From: Alopecurus myosuroides
Taxonomy: Eukaryota; Streptophyta; Magnoliopsida; Poales; Poaceae
DNA length: 64,000 nt
Direction: 5' to 3'
Assembly (NCBI GenBank): GCA_028641055.1
Contig: CM054061.1
Span: 60,532,974-60,596,973 of the forward strand
Every line of letters starts with the position of its first letter. The first letter of the stretch is position 1. Both the position numbers and the translations under genes were made by a program. The notes under the pieces were generated by a model. The model was given only the letters and a program-made list of their open reading frames with translations. It was not told the origin of the DNA and made no database searches. Of this stretch, positions 1 to 11,809 are shown one piece after another.

Positions 1-573
1 GCCACGTCCAGCTCGGCCAGCCCCACTGCTTCGTCGACCGAGGGGGCGCGCACCTCCGCAACCAGCGCGTCCGACGCGTCGCTTTCCAGTGGGCCCCGTC
101 GACAGCGCGGGCCCGTGACTGCTGCTGTCCCCTCGCGTGGACTCCCGACCAGATGGAGATCCGCAGCAGGTGGCCAATCCCGAGGCGAATCAGCCCAGGC
201 CACCGTGCACCGCATGGACTCGCGTGCACGCCTGGGATTTTCTGCACCGAGCGGATCTGCAGGTGCTGACGCACACGTGCGTTCGGGATCTTCTGCGCCA
301 CACGAAGCTGAAGACGATTATGTGGTAATTCATCGCACCCGTCTACAAACCGGTAAAAGAAAAGAAAAAGAATTTACTGATGGTACTATAAAATATGATA
401 CTCGTAGAAAGAAAACAACTAACAGTATGATTAGGTATAGTTTATCTGCTTGCAATGATGAACCTGAAAACTTGCAAATAGCATTAGATGATCCAAATTG
501 GAAAAATGCTATGGATGATGAGTACAATGCCTTGATATCAAATAAAACTTGGCATCTAGTACCACATAGGCAA
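1..573 (+). pseudogene. Copia element 1: integrase-RT linker and start of reverse transcriptase (left piece)
   Basis: An open frame from base 1 reads a Ser/Ala/Pro-rich linker, then the conserved lead-in to the copia reverse transcriptase: a TDGTIKYD block, then LDDPNWKNAMDDEYNALI and NKTWHLVP. This is the stretch between integrase and RT in Ty1/copia polyproteins. Gag, protease and integrase would lie upstream of the window. The frame is lost after a Gln codon at 571-573, where unrelated DNA begins; the expected next residues ([17 protein letters not shown]) resume at about 4447. So one copia polyprotein is split by a 3.9 kb insertion. Homology with the second copia element (6959-8842, minus) supports the assignment. 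Confidence 0.85.
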
Positions 574-3500
574 CCCCGGACCCAGAGATATACATACTGT
601 TATGTGCTTCTAGACATGGACCCACAAGGGCTTCAGGGTTACCAGCCCCGGCCGCAACAAACAACGGCAGGCAGACTGGATTCATCGGCACGTAGTCCGG
701 ATCCCCAGTCTACTACTCCTTGTATCCATGCTAGTCATAACCAACTATGCATATCAAAGCGTCCACGAATCGAATGAAACTGAAGGAAACGGGACCAAAG
801 CTATACAGAGATGCTATGTGTCCAGAAAGTGCAACAACAATCGAGGGTTACTAGGGTTACCTCGCCCCAGGCCGATCACATCGACAGGCGGGCTCGGACA
901 TGGATCATCGGCTCCACAACCCCTCGACTGCGACAACTATGCAGGCATAGCCAAAACTGTATAACGATGAGCTCGAAACCAACAACCGATCAAAGCAGTA
1001 CTCTAGACAAGAAACTTGTATTCAACAGGTGTTACTAGAGTATAGCTTACAATCAGAGGTCACACGACCCAACATTACATCAGACAACGGAAGGCAAAAT
1101 ATGTTGCTAATCAACAAGAACCAAAAAGGCCTAAGAGGCCGCAACATAAGGCGACGTCCCAGCCCATAGATTCCAGGCTGCTACCTGGGAACCCCAAACT
1201 ATTCGTCGATGTCCACGTTGAACCACCACTGAAGTGACGAACTCCACCTGAACCAAATTAAGCAAACCTGAGTACGGGAGGTACTCAACAAGACTTAGTT
1301 AACCTATTATATATCTGCTGGTTTCAGAAAGGGTTTTATGAAGGCTGTTTTGCGTAAAGCAATCTTTGTTTTCCAGATCGAGGAGGAGTAGCACGTCTCA
1401 TAGAAGGTTTTGAAAACAGATGAGAAACTCAACTACTGTAATCATCATCTTTTGAATCCACCAACATCATTACCAGCACCTCACACGCTACAAGGATCAC
1501 CCCTCCCGGCATCTCCGGGGAGGCACCCTTCATCTATTGCCTCCATGCCTTGTCAACATCTTTTACGTCACGTTCAAGTTATCTATGACCTCGTGGCTTT
1601 CACCAAGTCGTCCTTAACCGTGGACACGGCTTTCCGAAAGATTTATCCCTGCAGGGTGGTACACTTTACCCACACGTACCATCTGACTCTTAACGCCACA
1701 TGTACGCTCGTCCATGGAGCGCGGCAGAGGGTGGTTGGCCACGACCTTTACCTTGTCGAGCCCTATCCATGAGTCAACCCAAACAGGGCCACCCCGTCAA
1801 CAGGGAGTTGGCCACCTCCTGACGGCACCTGTTCTGTGAGTCGGGAACAAGATCCATGTACGTCCATCACTTGTCCCGGTCACGCCCTAAACACCTCCAA
1901 AAGGTTTTTGACTCACACGCAGATGGAAATCCCAAACTACGTGACTCACGGATAGAACCAAACAAGTTAGTTAGTCGAGCGCGGTCTGTTAGGCCTCGCG
2001 TGTGGTTGCACGCTCAGTCTTGGTTTCCACGGCGAGACCTTACTCCTAGGGTTGGCAAGTACGGAACCAAGAACCACTTCCCAAGTGGCCTCCCGTCCTC
2101 GCCTTAGTCAAGTTAACCACACAGCGCTCATCTCACCTCGTCATCTTATCATACTAGGTTATCGTAGCTCTGATTCATCAACCAGATGGAGCAGAGGTAA
2201 CAAACATGTAAAGCTAAGCGAAGCAGATATGAGGCTCTGGCGATGCACACAAGCAAATCTATGGCGGCTAGGAGCAGTGGATCAGGATATTGAGGCAATG
2301 CAGTATATAGGTGAACTATATCTAGTAGCATCAAATACTTTGGAACCGAATGCAAAGTACGAGATCAAATGTTGTTCGAAAGCATATATGAGCAGATAAG
2401 AGGTTATGCTTGCCTTGGTTATAAGAAAACCAGATAAAGTCTTCAGGAATAAGTGCTTGACTTGTCGGTTAGGATCAAGTATTCACCATTGGATTGCTGG
2501 CCTTCTCTTCGGAGTCGCGTTCTACCGAGGGGGAAACAACACCGAAAAGAAGAATAACAATCAAACATGGCATCGATGCAATGCACAATATGTATGCATG
2601 GGCAATTTAATGCACTGAAATAAAACCCTAAACATGATGGTTGGGTTGCTAGGGTTCGTATGACAATTATGCAGTTTTTCTGGAATTAGCCCGAGATAGA
2701 CCCCGGAGGGGGTTTCAGGCGATTATGAACATGAGTACAATTTTAAAAGCTCAAATGGGTTTGAAAACATCATAAACATGTTGCATTTGTCATTTTGAGC
2801 AATTTGGTATATAACTTTTATTTTTCTAATTTTAGTGAATAAAAACTTATTTTTCCATTTTTAAATGAATTAAACCACATTAAATAAAGGCAATTTTTGG
2901 ACTTTCTCAAAAATGTGTGGAAATGACATTTTTGGGTAGAGAACATTTTTATGAACATTTCTATGTTTTCATTTTATTTTTCTGAGCAAAATTGTAGTAG
3001 ATATTCAATTACCCATTTTAAGTCATTTTCTGTAATTTTAAATAACAGAGGAAATATGACATCATCATGATGTCGAGGTGACATCACTCTGGATGAATCT
3101 CACGGATGAACTCCAAATTCGTCGAATTGGTTGCAAATTGTATGGAACAAACTATACCACGAGGAAGAGAAGATCATGGGGAGTCTAGGGGTGGCGCCGG
3201 AACGACCAAATGGTCGCCGGAGCTTCGCCGGCGGCGACCTTCCACGGCGGCGGTGACACGGTCCTGACGGGGAGGAGGATTCCGAGGGGGAGAAGGAGAG
3301 CTGAGGCCATGGGGAGGCTCACCAAGTCGTGCTTGAGCTCGTGGAAGGGTTAGGGAAGGCAGTGGCGGCCGGAATCCTCGCCGGCGTGTGGATTTGGCCG
3401 GCGGCCGGGCGGGAGAACGACGGCGGAATTCGTCGTTGTGAGGCCATCCCAGCAAGCGAGCTTGTAGGGGGAGGTAAAGGAGGTCGAGGAGCTCCTCCTG

Positions 3501-4437
3501 GTGGTCTCCGTTCGGCCGGGGATGGCCGGAGATGGGCGCACGGCGGCGGACATGGGGGCGGTTAGGGTTTGGTTTGGGTTCTCGGGAAGGATCCAGGGAG
3601 AGAGGAGGTGCTGCGAGAGAAGGGCTTCTGCGGGGGTTGGCTCGATCCGGACGGTTCTGTGCGTGCTCATCCTCTCCCTGTCGTGCTGGAAGCAGGAGGT
3701 GGGGGCGGCTGCCCTCCTGTCGCCGGACAGGAGGAAGAAGACAACGGGAAAAAAAGACAAATTACGAAAACCCCCTATCTTTTCTGAAAACTGCAAACGA
3801 GTCCTTTTCTACTTAAAAACAGGACATAAACCACTGTTTGAGGGCCTTTTTGGAAACAGAAAAATTGGCAAAAATACATTTTGAAAACCTTATGAAATTT
3901 GCAAGCTCACCATGTATTTGCTTTCCAAAATTGAAATTATTTTTAGAACAAAATTTGGGTGATCACTTTAAGTGATTTTTGGTCATTTCATTTGTTATTT
4001 TCAAATGCAAAATTTTAACCAATGTTTTTATGCATGTATGAGATGACACAACACCACACACCCTTGTTAGCAAAATTGGGATGTTACAAATCTACCCCCC
4101 TTACAAGAATCTCGTCCCGAGATTCTCGAAGGAGAAGAAAGAAGGAACACCGGTTTTGAACGATCTTCTCGAACCTTACGGTTCTCTTCTTGAAGAGATT
4201 GATCCGTAGCACTTGTGAAGATCTCCAGCGGATACACCTTAGGTGAGAGGGAAAACTCTTAGGAAATGATCTTCACGAAGATCGAGTATCTCATGTCTAA
4301 CTCATGACCAGAATGTCCGTAAAGAACTGTTGAGTTATCAGGCATGAAACACATCAAGATAACGGAGGGAATAAAAGATGGTTTCAAGTTTACGGATGAT
4401 GGTTCTTAGAAGGATTTAGAATATGAACTTTGCACAA
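574..4437 (-). mobile_element. Insertion in copia 1 carrying a minus-strand gypsy-type LTR
   Basis: The copia reading frame stops at 573 and resumes at 4438; both junctions carry a shared CAA (571-573 and 4435-4437), too short to prove a target duplication. Inside, reading the minus strand, a polypurine tract (near 4088-4100) is followed at 4087 by TGTAACATCCC, a typical start of Tekay-like chromovirus LTRs in grasses. That LTR would run down to somewhere near 598-2640; TGTTATG at 598 is one possible far end, giving about 3.5 kb. Between 4088 and 4437 lies only a scrap of 3' internal sequence, so the element is truncated or recombined. The GC-rich ORFs at 3170-3800 lie inside the LTR and are not believed to be genes. 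Family and outer boundaries are inferred. Confidence 0.5.
4088..4101 (-). other. Polypurine tract of the inserted gypsy LTR
   Basis: On the minus strand the run TAAGGGGGGTAGATT directly precedes TGTAACATCCC. A G-rich purine run abutting a TG LTR start is the plus-strand priming site of LTR elements. It fixes the orientation of the insert as minus. Confidence 0.6.
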
Positions 4438-5858
4438 GACTTTATAAATCTCATAGATTGTAAATGGGTCTATAGAATTAAAAGAAAAGCTGATGGAACT
4501 ATTGATAGATATAAAGCTAGATTAGTAGCAAAAGGATTTAAGCAAAGATATGTGATAGATTATGAGGATACTTTTAGTCCAGTAGTTAAATCTGCTACTA
4601 TTAGACTTGTTCTAGCTGTTTCAGTTTCAAGAGGATGGAGCTTAAGACAGTTAGATCTGAAGAATGCGTTTCTTCATGGTGTTCTGGAAGAGGAAGTTTT
4701 TATGAAGCAACCACTTGGGTATGAAGATCCTAATGCACCACATCATGTGTGTAAATTGGATAAATCTTTATATGGTCTCAAGCAAGCTCCAAGAGCATGG
4801 TTTGCTAAACTAAGCTCAAAACTGCAATCATTTGGTTTTCTTCCATCCAAGGCTCATACTTCATTATTTATTTACAATAAGTCTGGCATTATCATCTTTG
4901 TATTGGTATATGTAGATGATATCATAGTCACCAGCTCCTCAAGCAAGGCCATTACTGCATGCTACATGATTTGAGTACAGCCTTTGCACTAAAGGATCTT
5001 GGTGATCTACATTATTTTCTGGGTATTGAAGTCAAGAAAAATGATGATGGTATTTCATTAACCCAAGAAAAATATGCCTTGGACTTGTTGACTCGTGTTG
5101 GTTTGAAAGATTGCAAGATAGCTCCAACACCACTCTCAGCCTCTGAGAAATTGTCAGCAACAGAAGGAGAACCACTTGGAGCAGATGATGGAACAAGGTA
5201 CAGAAGTATTGTTGGTGCATTGCAGTATTTAACTCTTACAAGGCCAGATATTGCTTTCTCAGTTAATAAAGTCTGTCAATACTTACATGCACCAACAACT
5301 GTTCATTGGACAACAGTTAAAAGAATTTTGAGGTATATTAAGGGGACTTCTAATATAGGCTTAACCTTCAAGAAATCTTCATCTAGTCTAGTCAGTGCTT
5401 TCTCAGATGCTGATTGGGCAGGTTGTGTAGATGATAGAAGATCAACTGGAGGATTTGCTGTTTATTTTGGTCCTAATTTGATATCATGGAGTGCCAGAAA
5501 ACAGGCAACTGTATCTAGATCAAGTACAGAGGCAGAATATAAAGTTCTAGCAAATGCCACAGCAGAGGTTATTTGGGTAGAGTCTCTACTTGGAGAATTG
5601 GGAATTGAAGTCAAACAAATTCCATGTTTATGGTGTGATAATATGGGAGCCACATATCTTTCTGCTAATCCCATTTTTCATGCAAGAACAAAACACATTG
5701 AAATAGACTTTCATTTTGCTCGTGAAAGAGTTGCTAACAAAAAGCTTGAGATCAGGTTTATTTCTTCACAAGACCAGGTGGCTGATGGTTTCACAAAACC
5801 CCTTGCTCCTCGACAACTTGAAGCATTTAAATACAATCTCAATCTTAGGAAAGGTTGA
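4438..5858 (+). pseudogene. Copia element 1: reverse transcriptase and RNase H (right piece, frameshifted)
   Basis: The frame resumes with [20 protein letters not shown] and runs through the copia [30 protein letters not shown] and the catalytic YVDDIIV (about 4909-4929). A one-base deletion near 4960 shifts the frame; the second part (from about 4962) continues with [18 protein letters not shown] and the RNase H domain, including [16 protein letters not shown] and the terminal [18 protein letters not shown] block, to a normal stop at 5856-5858. Together with the 3.9 kb insertion the element is clearly non-functional. The RT is close in sequence to copia 2 (minus strand, 6959-8842) but the LTR differs, so these are related families rather than copies of one. 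Confidence 0.9.
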
Positions 5859-5871
5859 GATTGAGGAGGGG
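5859..5871 (+). other. Polypurine tract of copia 1
   Basis: GATTGAGGAGGGG sits just after the pol stop codon and immediately before the TGTTAAATAG LTR start. Confidence 0.75.
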
Positions 5872-6068
5872 TGTTAAATAGCTTCTAGAAGACTAGGTTC
5901 AGGTTTCTGTTTCTATCTCTGTACCGAACCATGCATCCAGCTGTTATAAGGATGAGTACGGATCCCTTGTTCCTAGCTTCGGTTGTAACCCATCGCTGTA
6001 ATCTTCCTGGCCATGTTTGGCTGCTATATAACATGGAACTGAACCCGAGACAAAGGGTATCGTTAACC
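5872..6068 (+). repeat. 3' LTR of copia element 1
   Basis: Begins TGTTAAATAG right after the polypurine tract and contains a TATA-like CTATATAACATGG near 6023. The right edge is estimated: the sequence GTTAACCTA near 6062-6070 is the last that looks like LTR, and DNA from about 6079 is repeated at 6331 and belongs to the host locus. The 5' LTR lies outside the window, so neither TSD nor age can be read. Confidence 0.65.
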
Positions 6069-6132
6069 TAAAGAGCCTAGAGCTCGCACACTGCATACAT
6101 GTCTTATCGAAATGCAGGACGTAAATAAGTTT

Positions 6133-6334
6133 ATATTGTCAAGAAAACAGACATTAAACATCGGGACTCAAAGACACGTACACTATATGTCTAAGGATTC
6201 AAACTGTTTGAAACTGAGGAAATTTACATGAGCATATTGTCAAGAAAACAGACATTAAACATCGGGACTCAAAGACACGTACACTATATGTCTAAGGATT
6301 CAAACTGTTTGAAACTGAGGAAATTTACATGAGC
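6133..6334. repeat. 101-bp perfect tandem duplication
   Basis: Two adjacent copies, 6133-6233 and 6234-6334, appear identical by eye. Flanking DNA at 6079-6130 and 6331-6385 is also related (both contain CACTGC, ACATGTC and AATGCAGG), so an older, diverged unit lies on each side. The block is 160-360 bp downstream of the F-box gene stop codon. Confidence 0.9.
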
Positions 6335-6496
6335 GTAGCACTGCTTACATGTCCTTCGGCAATGCAGGCTCTAAGCAAGTTTATCTTGTGAAGCAAACAT
6401 ACATTTAAATAATAACAGGATTCAAACATGAGACTACAACAAAAAAGGATTCAAACATGAGCTATTCAAATTATTTGAAACAAATAAGCTATCTAG

Positions 6497-6784
6497 CTAG
6501 CCTTCGACATGGGCTTCGAGCTTGTTTTCTGGGAAACCTGCTATCAAACACGGCGTGTACAGGAAAGATGATGTTATGCTTGGCGGGTCACCACAATAAC
6601 CATCTGGGCGTACTTTACCCAAAACCTGAACAGTGGAGGTATTCAGATGATATGCCACTGCTGCGCGCAGCGAAAGATTCAAGTAGATGACGTCTTTGTA
6701 AGGATGAAATCCAAGGACATCGATATATCCAAAGAAGCTCTGTGCAACTTCAGTTTCATTGTCAACTATATCATCGTTGTCCGA
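6497..6784 (-). pseudogene. F-box gene, C-terminal exon piece (exon 2b)
   Basis: This is the last piece of a host F-box gene on the minus strand, cut off from the rest by the 15.9 kb copia 2 insertion. The frame enters through the duplicated target TCGGA (6780-6784) and runs about 95 codons to a TAG at 6497-6499, with FFGYIDVLGFHPYKDVIYL and a C-terminal FLYTPCLIAGFPENKL. Joining it to 22697-23065 across one copy of the TSD restores the reading frame exactly. These residues fit the end of the C-terminal beta-rich region of grass F-box proteins. No lesion is seen inside this piece. Confidence 0.85.
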
Positions 6785-6928
6785 TGTCAAACAGACTAGA
6801 ACCGATGCCTGTTAGGGCTCTCGGGTTGCGTGTTATATAGTACCGGGACAGCCCCCGAAGGCGTATACAGAGACCCTATACGGTTGGTGTACTACACCAT
6901 ACCGTATAGGTATATTACATGTCCAATA
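6785..6928 (-). repeat. 3' LTR of copia 2 (144 bp)
   Basis: On the element strand it begins TATTGGACATG and ends GTTTGACA; the start is TA rather than the usual TG, a boundary fixed by the TSD TCCGA and by F-box frame restoration. A TATA-like CTATATAA lies at 6833-6840 on the minus strand. Appears identical to 22553-22696. Confidence 0.95.
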
Positions 6929-6939
6929 GCCCCCCTTAA
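6929..6939 (-). other. Polypurine tract of copia 2
   Basis: On the minus strand ATTAAGGGGGGC abuts the LTR start at 6928. It is the plus-strand primer site of the element. Confidence 0.85.
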
Positions 6940-6958
6940 TCTAAACCTGAACTGAGGT

Positions 6959-8842
6959 TTAGATTACGCTAGCTAATTCTCTATTAGGGAGAGCTTTGGT
7001 AAAACCATCTGGTACTTGGTCCTTACTAGATACAAACTTAATTTCTAGCTGTTTGCTTGCAACTCGCTCTCTAACAAAATGATAGTCAATTTCAATGTGT
7101 TTGGTACGTGCATGAAAAATAGGATTAGCTGACAAATAGGTAGCACCTAAATTGTCACACCATAAGCAGGGCTTGTTCTTCAGTTTAACACCAAGTTCAC
7201 CAAGGAGAGCTTCAACCCCGATTAGTTCAGCTGTTGCATTGGCAAGAGATTTATACTCAGCTTCTGTGCTCGAACGAGAGACAGTGGCTTGTTTACGTGC
7301 ACTCCAAGACACTAGATTAGGTCCAAGAAAGATAGCAAATCCCCCCATGGACCGACGGTCATCAAGACAACCTGCCCAATCTGCATGTGAAAAGGCACTC
7401 AAAAGTGGATTATAAGACTTGACAAAAGTAATGCCAAGGTGAACTGTATGCTGAACATAACGAAGTATCCGTTTCACAGCTGTCCAATGAGTTGTGGTTG
7501 GTGCATGAAGATACTGACAGACTTTGTTGACCGAGAAAGACAAATCTGGGCGTGTGAGAGTCAAATACTGAAGAGCACCAATAATACTTCTATACTGAGT
7601 ACTATCATCAGGACCAAGTGGTGTACCTTCATGGAGAGATAATTTTTCAGAAGGAGACAATGGTGTTGGTGTTGGTTTACAATCTTTCATTCCAACCCGA
7701 GTGAGTAAATCTGTGGCATATTTCACTTGTGTCATCAAAAAGCCATTATCAATCTTCTTAACTTCAATGCCCAAGAAAAAATGTAAATCACCAAGATCCT
7801 TGATAGCAAAACATTTATTGAGTTCTTGAAGTAAGACAGCAATAGTATCATCTGAGGAACTGGTCACAATAATGTCATCAACATAAATCAAGACAAACAT
7901 GGTAACATCTAACTTCTGATAAAGGAACAGAGATGTATCAGCTTTAGATGATATGAAACCAAACTCAAGTAATTTAGAGCTAAGACGAGAGTACCATGCC
8001 CTTGGTGCTTGTTTTAACCCATAAAGAGCTTTGTCCAGTTTGCAAACATAATCAGGTGCAGCGGAATTTTCAAAACCTGGTGGTTGCCTCATATAAACTT
8101 CCTCTTCCAGAACACCGTGCAAAAACGCGTTCTTGACATCTAGCTGCCGCAAACTCCAGCCCCGAGAGATAGAAATGGACAAAACTATACGAATTGTTGC
8201 AGCTTTGACAACTGGACTGAAAGTGTCCTCATAATCTATGCCATACCGTTGCTTAAAACCTTTTGCAACCAAACGGGCTTTATACCTGTCAATTGTACCA
8301 TCTGCGCGTCGTTTGATACGATAAACCCATTTGCAATCTATCAAATTTTTGGTTTTACTGGATGGAACAAGATGCCACGTCTTGTTCTGAATCAATGCAT
8401 GATACTCCTCTTCCATTGCCTTTTTCCAATGAGGATGATCAAGTGCTTCAATAAGTGAAGATGGCTCTCCTGTAGAAGTTAGTAAACCACAACGAGCCAT
8501 ATCTGCTTCATAGATTTTAGGTTGACGACCATATTTAATTGTACCATCTGTATATGACCGGGGCTTGCGTATACCTTGTTTTAGACGCGTGCGTGGTCCA
8601 GGCGCAGCAGGAGCTACAGAAGATGGTGGCGTAGAGGATCCCGGCGCTGCAGCAGAGCCAGGTGCTGCAGCTGTCACGTCAGCGTCAGGTGCGGAAATTC
8701 CAGCACCTGGACTGTCGCTGTCGCTGTCGCCTGAGCTGGCGATGTCCGTGTCAGCGGAGACACGGTCTTCTGTAAATGGCGCGTCGGGAGTGGCTGCATG
8801 CAGGGGCGCGTCGGGAGGAGCTGCATGCAGGTTGTCGGCCAC
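6959..8842 (-). pseudogene. Copia 2 reverse transcriptase and RNase H
   Basis: About 627 codons without a stop. Reading on the minus strand: linker with TDGTIKYGR, the RT entry motif NKTWHLVP and [17 protein letters not shown], then [29 protein letters not shown], catalytic YVDDIIV (near 7870) and the RNase H segment with [16 protein letters not shown] and the [13 protein letters not shown] end block. The stop is at 6959-6961. This domain is intact, but it is disconnected from integrase by a frameshift near 8850-8900 and a TAA at 9031-9033. RNase H has HADWAGC where copia 1 has DADWAGC. Confidence 0.9.
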
Positions 8843-9030
8843 ACCGTGTGCATGCGCATGCGCAGAGGCAGAGGGCCCGCGCGAATCTCTTCCGCGCGAA
8901 TCAGCTCCACTCCCGCCCGTGGGCGCGGACGCGAAGGATCCGGCGCTGCAGGCGAGACGGACGAGGACATCTCAGGTGCAGGGCTGGCAGACAGATTCTC
9001 CTCGGGATCGCTGCCAGGATCAACATCAGT

Positions 9031-10230
9031 TTACGTGTCAGGTTCGTCCTGTAGCGAAAATGTGTCATCTTCATTTTGTGTGCTCATTTCTTCACTGTTT
9101 TGATCCAAATCTTCAACAGCATCCAGCGTAGTATCCTGGCCATCAATATTAGTGATAGGAATATACGGTAAAGTCATATGGTTATCAACATGTGCATCCC
9201 CACTTGCGGATTGAGTTGGAAGAAGCAATATTTCATTGCGAAGGATTTTGCCCGCATTGGGATGAAGAGATGCAAACGGAAAAACACTTTCATCAAACAC
9301 TACATCTCGAGATATGTAAACTCGTCCTGTGGAGATATCTAAGCACTTGACTCCTTTATGTCTAGGACTATAGCCTAGGAAAGCACAACGTGTGGAACGG
9401 AAAGCTAGTTTGCGTTTATTGTAAGGACGCAAATTAGGCCAACATGCACATCCAAAAACACGAAGGGACTCATAATTTGGCTTGGTTTTAAGGAGACGTT
9501 CAACAGGGGACTCAAAAGCAATAACTTTACTAGGAAGTAAATTTATGAGAAATGTGGCAGTGAGGAAGGCTTCATCCCAGAATTTAAGAGGCATTGATGC
9601 ATTTGCAAGTAAAGCTAGCCCAACCTCAACAATATGACGATGTTTACGTTCAGCAGAGCCATTTTGTTGATGTGCATGTGGACAAGAGACATGGTGAGTA
9701 ATGCCAACCTTTTGAAAAAATGCATTCAATTTTTCATACTCACCACCCCAATCAGTTTGCATTGTAATGATTTTCCTATTGAATTTGCGTTCAACAAGTT
9801 GCTGGAAATTTAGGAAGACTTGGAAAACATCAGAACGTTTCTTAAGCAAGTAAATCCATGTGAATTTGCTGTAATCATCAATAAAGCTAACATAATAGGT
9901 ATGCTTGCCAACAGACATAGGAGCAGGCCCCCATACATCAGAAAACACTTGTTCCAAAGGAACAGTGGAAACACTGGTGGAAACAGAATAAGGTAATTGA
10001 TGGCTCTTTGCTAACTGACAAGAATCACACACATATGGATTTATTTCTGGAGAATAAGCTAATGAGTTTTTCCTAAGGACTTGTTGAACCACAAATGATG
10101 AAGGATGACCTAAACGACGATGCCATGTAGAGGATGAAGGCTTTATTGTGACGAATGCATGCTTGGACGACCCCGTAGAGAAAGGCACTAGGGGATAAAG
10201 ACCACCGTGACAGGGACCCTTAAACAGAAT
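9031..10230 (-). pseudogene. Copia 2 integrase
   Basis: Minus-strand frame starting at the Tat insertion point. It contains WHRRLGHPS and CDSCQLAKSHQLPYS (the HHCC zinc region), the D,D,E core with DDYSKFTWIYLL, QTDWGGEYEKL and CPHAHQQNGSAERKHRH, then the VFGCACWPNL and FLGYSPRHKGVKCLD region. Residues just upstream (FKGPCHGGLYPL) are encoded at 10189-10230 and connect to the protease end at 20755. The frame ends at an in-frame TAA (9031-9033); the same frame continues open beyond it (about 8880-9030), so this is probably a single nonsense change in the linker. Confidence 0.9.
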
Positions 10231-10685
10231 TGTCGTGGGATAATCACGGCAGATGTTACCGAGGGTAACTGATCTAGGGGCAAGTCGACACAGGTATTTG
10301 GGAGAGGGTTTAGCTCGAAGGAAGACATGGCGAAAAGCAATCTAAGAGCCGGAAAACAACTCGCCGGATCTCGATATGATTATACTGGATACTCGATAAT
10401 AGGTGTTACAGTTATGACTTGAATCTCTGGCAAACTAAACCTAGGGGCCGGTTTATAAAGCACCCGTACACCCCTAACTTGCCCTTCAAGGCACATCTTT
10501 GAGTCCTACTCGAACTCCACATATAAAGCCTATCTTTCCTTATCGCAACCCACAAGCCGGGTTGCGCATCTCACAAGCCTTTGGGCCTTCTAATAATCTC
10601 TTTACCCCTATCCGGGTATTGATCAGCTCACCTCGGGCCGGATTATACCTTGAAGTGGGCCTACCGGGTTACTATCCCCCCATCA
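10231..10685 (-). repeat. 3' LTR of Tat element 1 (455 bp)
   Basis: On the element strand begins TGATGGGGGGATAG and ends CCCACGACA. A TATA-like CTTTATAAAC lies at 10451-10460 (minus). Compared by eye over its whole length with 20300-20754, no difference was found. Confidence 0.95.
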
Positions 10686-10700
10686 GTAGTCCCCAGGATA
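10686..10700 (-). other. Polypurine tract of Tat element 1
   Basis: TATCCTGGGGACTAC on the minus strand directly abuts the LTR start. The second Tat element has the related TTCTTGGGGGCTAC at the same place. Confidence 0.7.
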
Positions 10701-11028
10701 GCGCGGGCTTCACAGATCCATTCTTGAAGTGCTCGCTATTCCTTAAAAAGACATGAAACACCCAAGCTTACGTGAACCGGGTCAAGTTACTTTAACATAT
10801 GACTAGACATAGCTCCGCAGCGGTCATTCGACAGTTCGATCCTTCCTCGAATGCCCAACGAACATTTTCAAATTTGAACCCTAAGATATTAAGGCCCTAC
10901 TCTTGATAAGGATCCCGGATATCTCGGGACAAATCGCGTTCCAAACACCCGCAACACCAAATCTGTGCGGATAATTATTGCTCCGTAACCTCCGGCTTTC
11001 CAGCCGCGGGCGAGCTCACCACCTTCCT
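10701..11028. other. Upstream region of the antisense gene in Tat element 1
   Basis: About 330 bp between the polypurine tract and the TATA box at 11029. No ORF of note. Because it lies just inside the 3' LTR it is the likely promoter region of the antisense gene. Confidence 0.4.
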
Positions 11029-11036
11029 TATAAATA
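11029..11036 (+). promoter_or_regulatory. TATA box of the Tat 1 antisense gene
   Basis: TATAAATA followed about 30 bp later by a pyrimidine-rich, CT-containing stretch typical of a plant transcription start. Downstream, GGTAAG (donor at 11286) and TTGCAG (acceptor ending 11800) suggest a 5'-UTR intron that ends 10 bp before the ATG at 11810. The second Tat element has the same TATAAATA word upstream of its antisense gene. Confidence 0.6.
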
Positions 11037-11809
11037 TCAGCCGATGGTAACCCTAAGTCATTCATCCCGCTTCACCATCCCTTTCCTCCACGCTCCCTCG
11101 CAACTTCTGCCACTGGGCTCGCACGCTTCAAGAAAGATAAGGCCACCTCCGGCCGCACTCGTCCTCAAGCTATCCAGCACCGCCACTAAGCACCGTTGTC
11201 ACACCCGCGCTTCTTCATCGAGGGCCGTGACGCGACACTCAAGCCGCGCCACGCACCTCCCTCACTTCGGACCTCAACTCCTTTGGTAAGCCTTTCTCAA
11301 CCATACAATTTAAGCTCGCAGCCTTTTCAATCTGACCAAGATTGGATCTGGGTCAACCCGTAAACTGATTTTCCGATATCATCAAATTGAACCGCTTCGA
11401 TAGACCTTAGTTCCTTTAGTCACCTGATACGTAGTCGCAGCTCATCCCCGCGCACTTATCGGCCATCCAACTTTGCACAAGATTGCTCGCAAGCTTTTCG
11501 ATCTAGATCCATTCCACCTTGTTATTTCCGCCTGTCGCATTAACACCCGGAAAATCCTCTTTTTCCAGCTAATCCTTCCACAATAAAGGCATGGGCAACC
11601 ATCCATGTACACCCAATTCACCTGAACGTGTAAGTAATTAGCAATTTACTCAACCTCATCTAACACCCGGAAAAATCTTCTGCATTTAATGTCGTAGTGC
11701 ATTATCCGGGTTTCATTTTAGCCTTCAACGCCTTGACGTCTCCAAACCCGAATGACTTGATGCTCCGAATCTCACTCCATACATTTCCTGTCCCTTGCAG
11801 GTCAACTCC

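Noticed and set aside
3170..3884. Several overlapping GC-rich ORFs
   Set aside because: Located in the LTR of the inserted gypsy element; Gly/Arg/Pro-rich composition only, no domain.
10499..10756. ORF also found at 20568-20897
   Set aside because: Both are reverse-strand readings of the Tat 1 LTR; not a duplicated gene.
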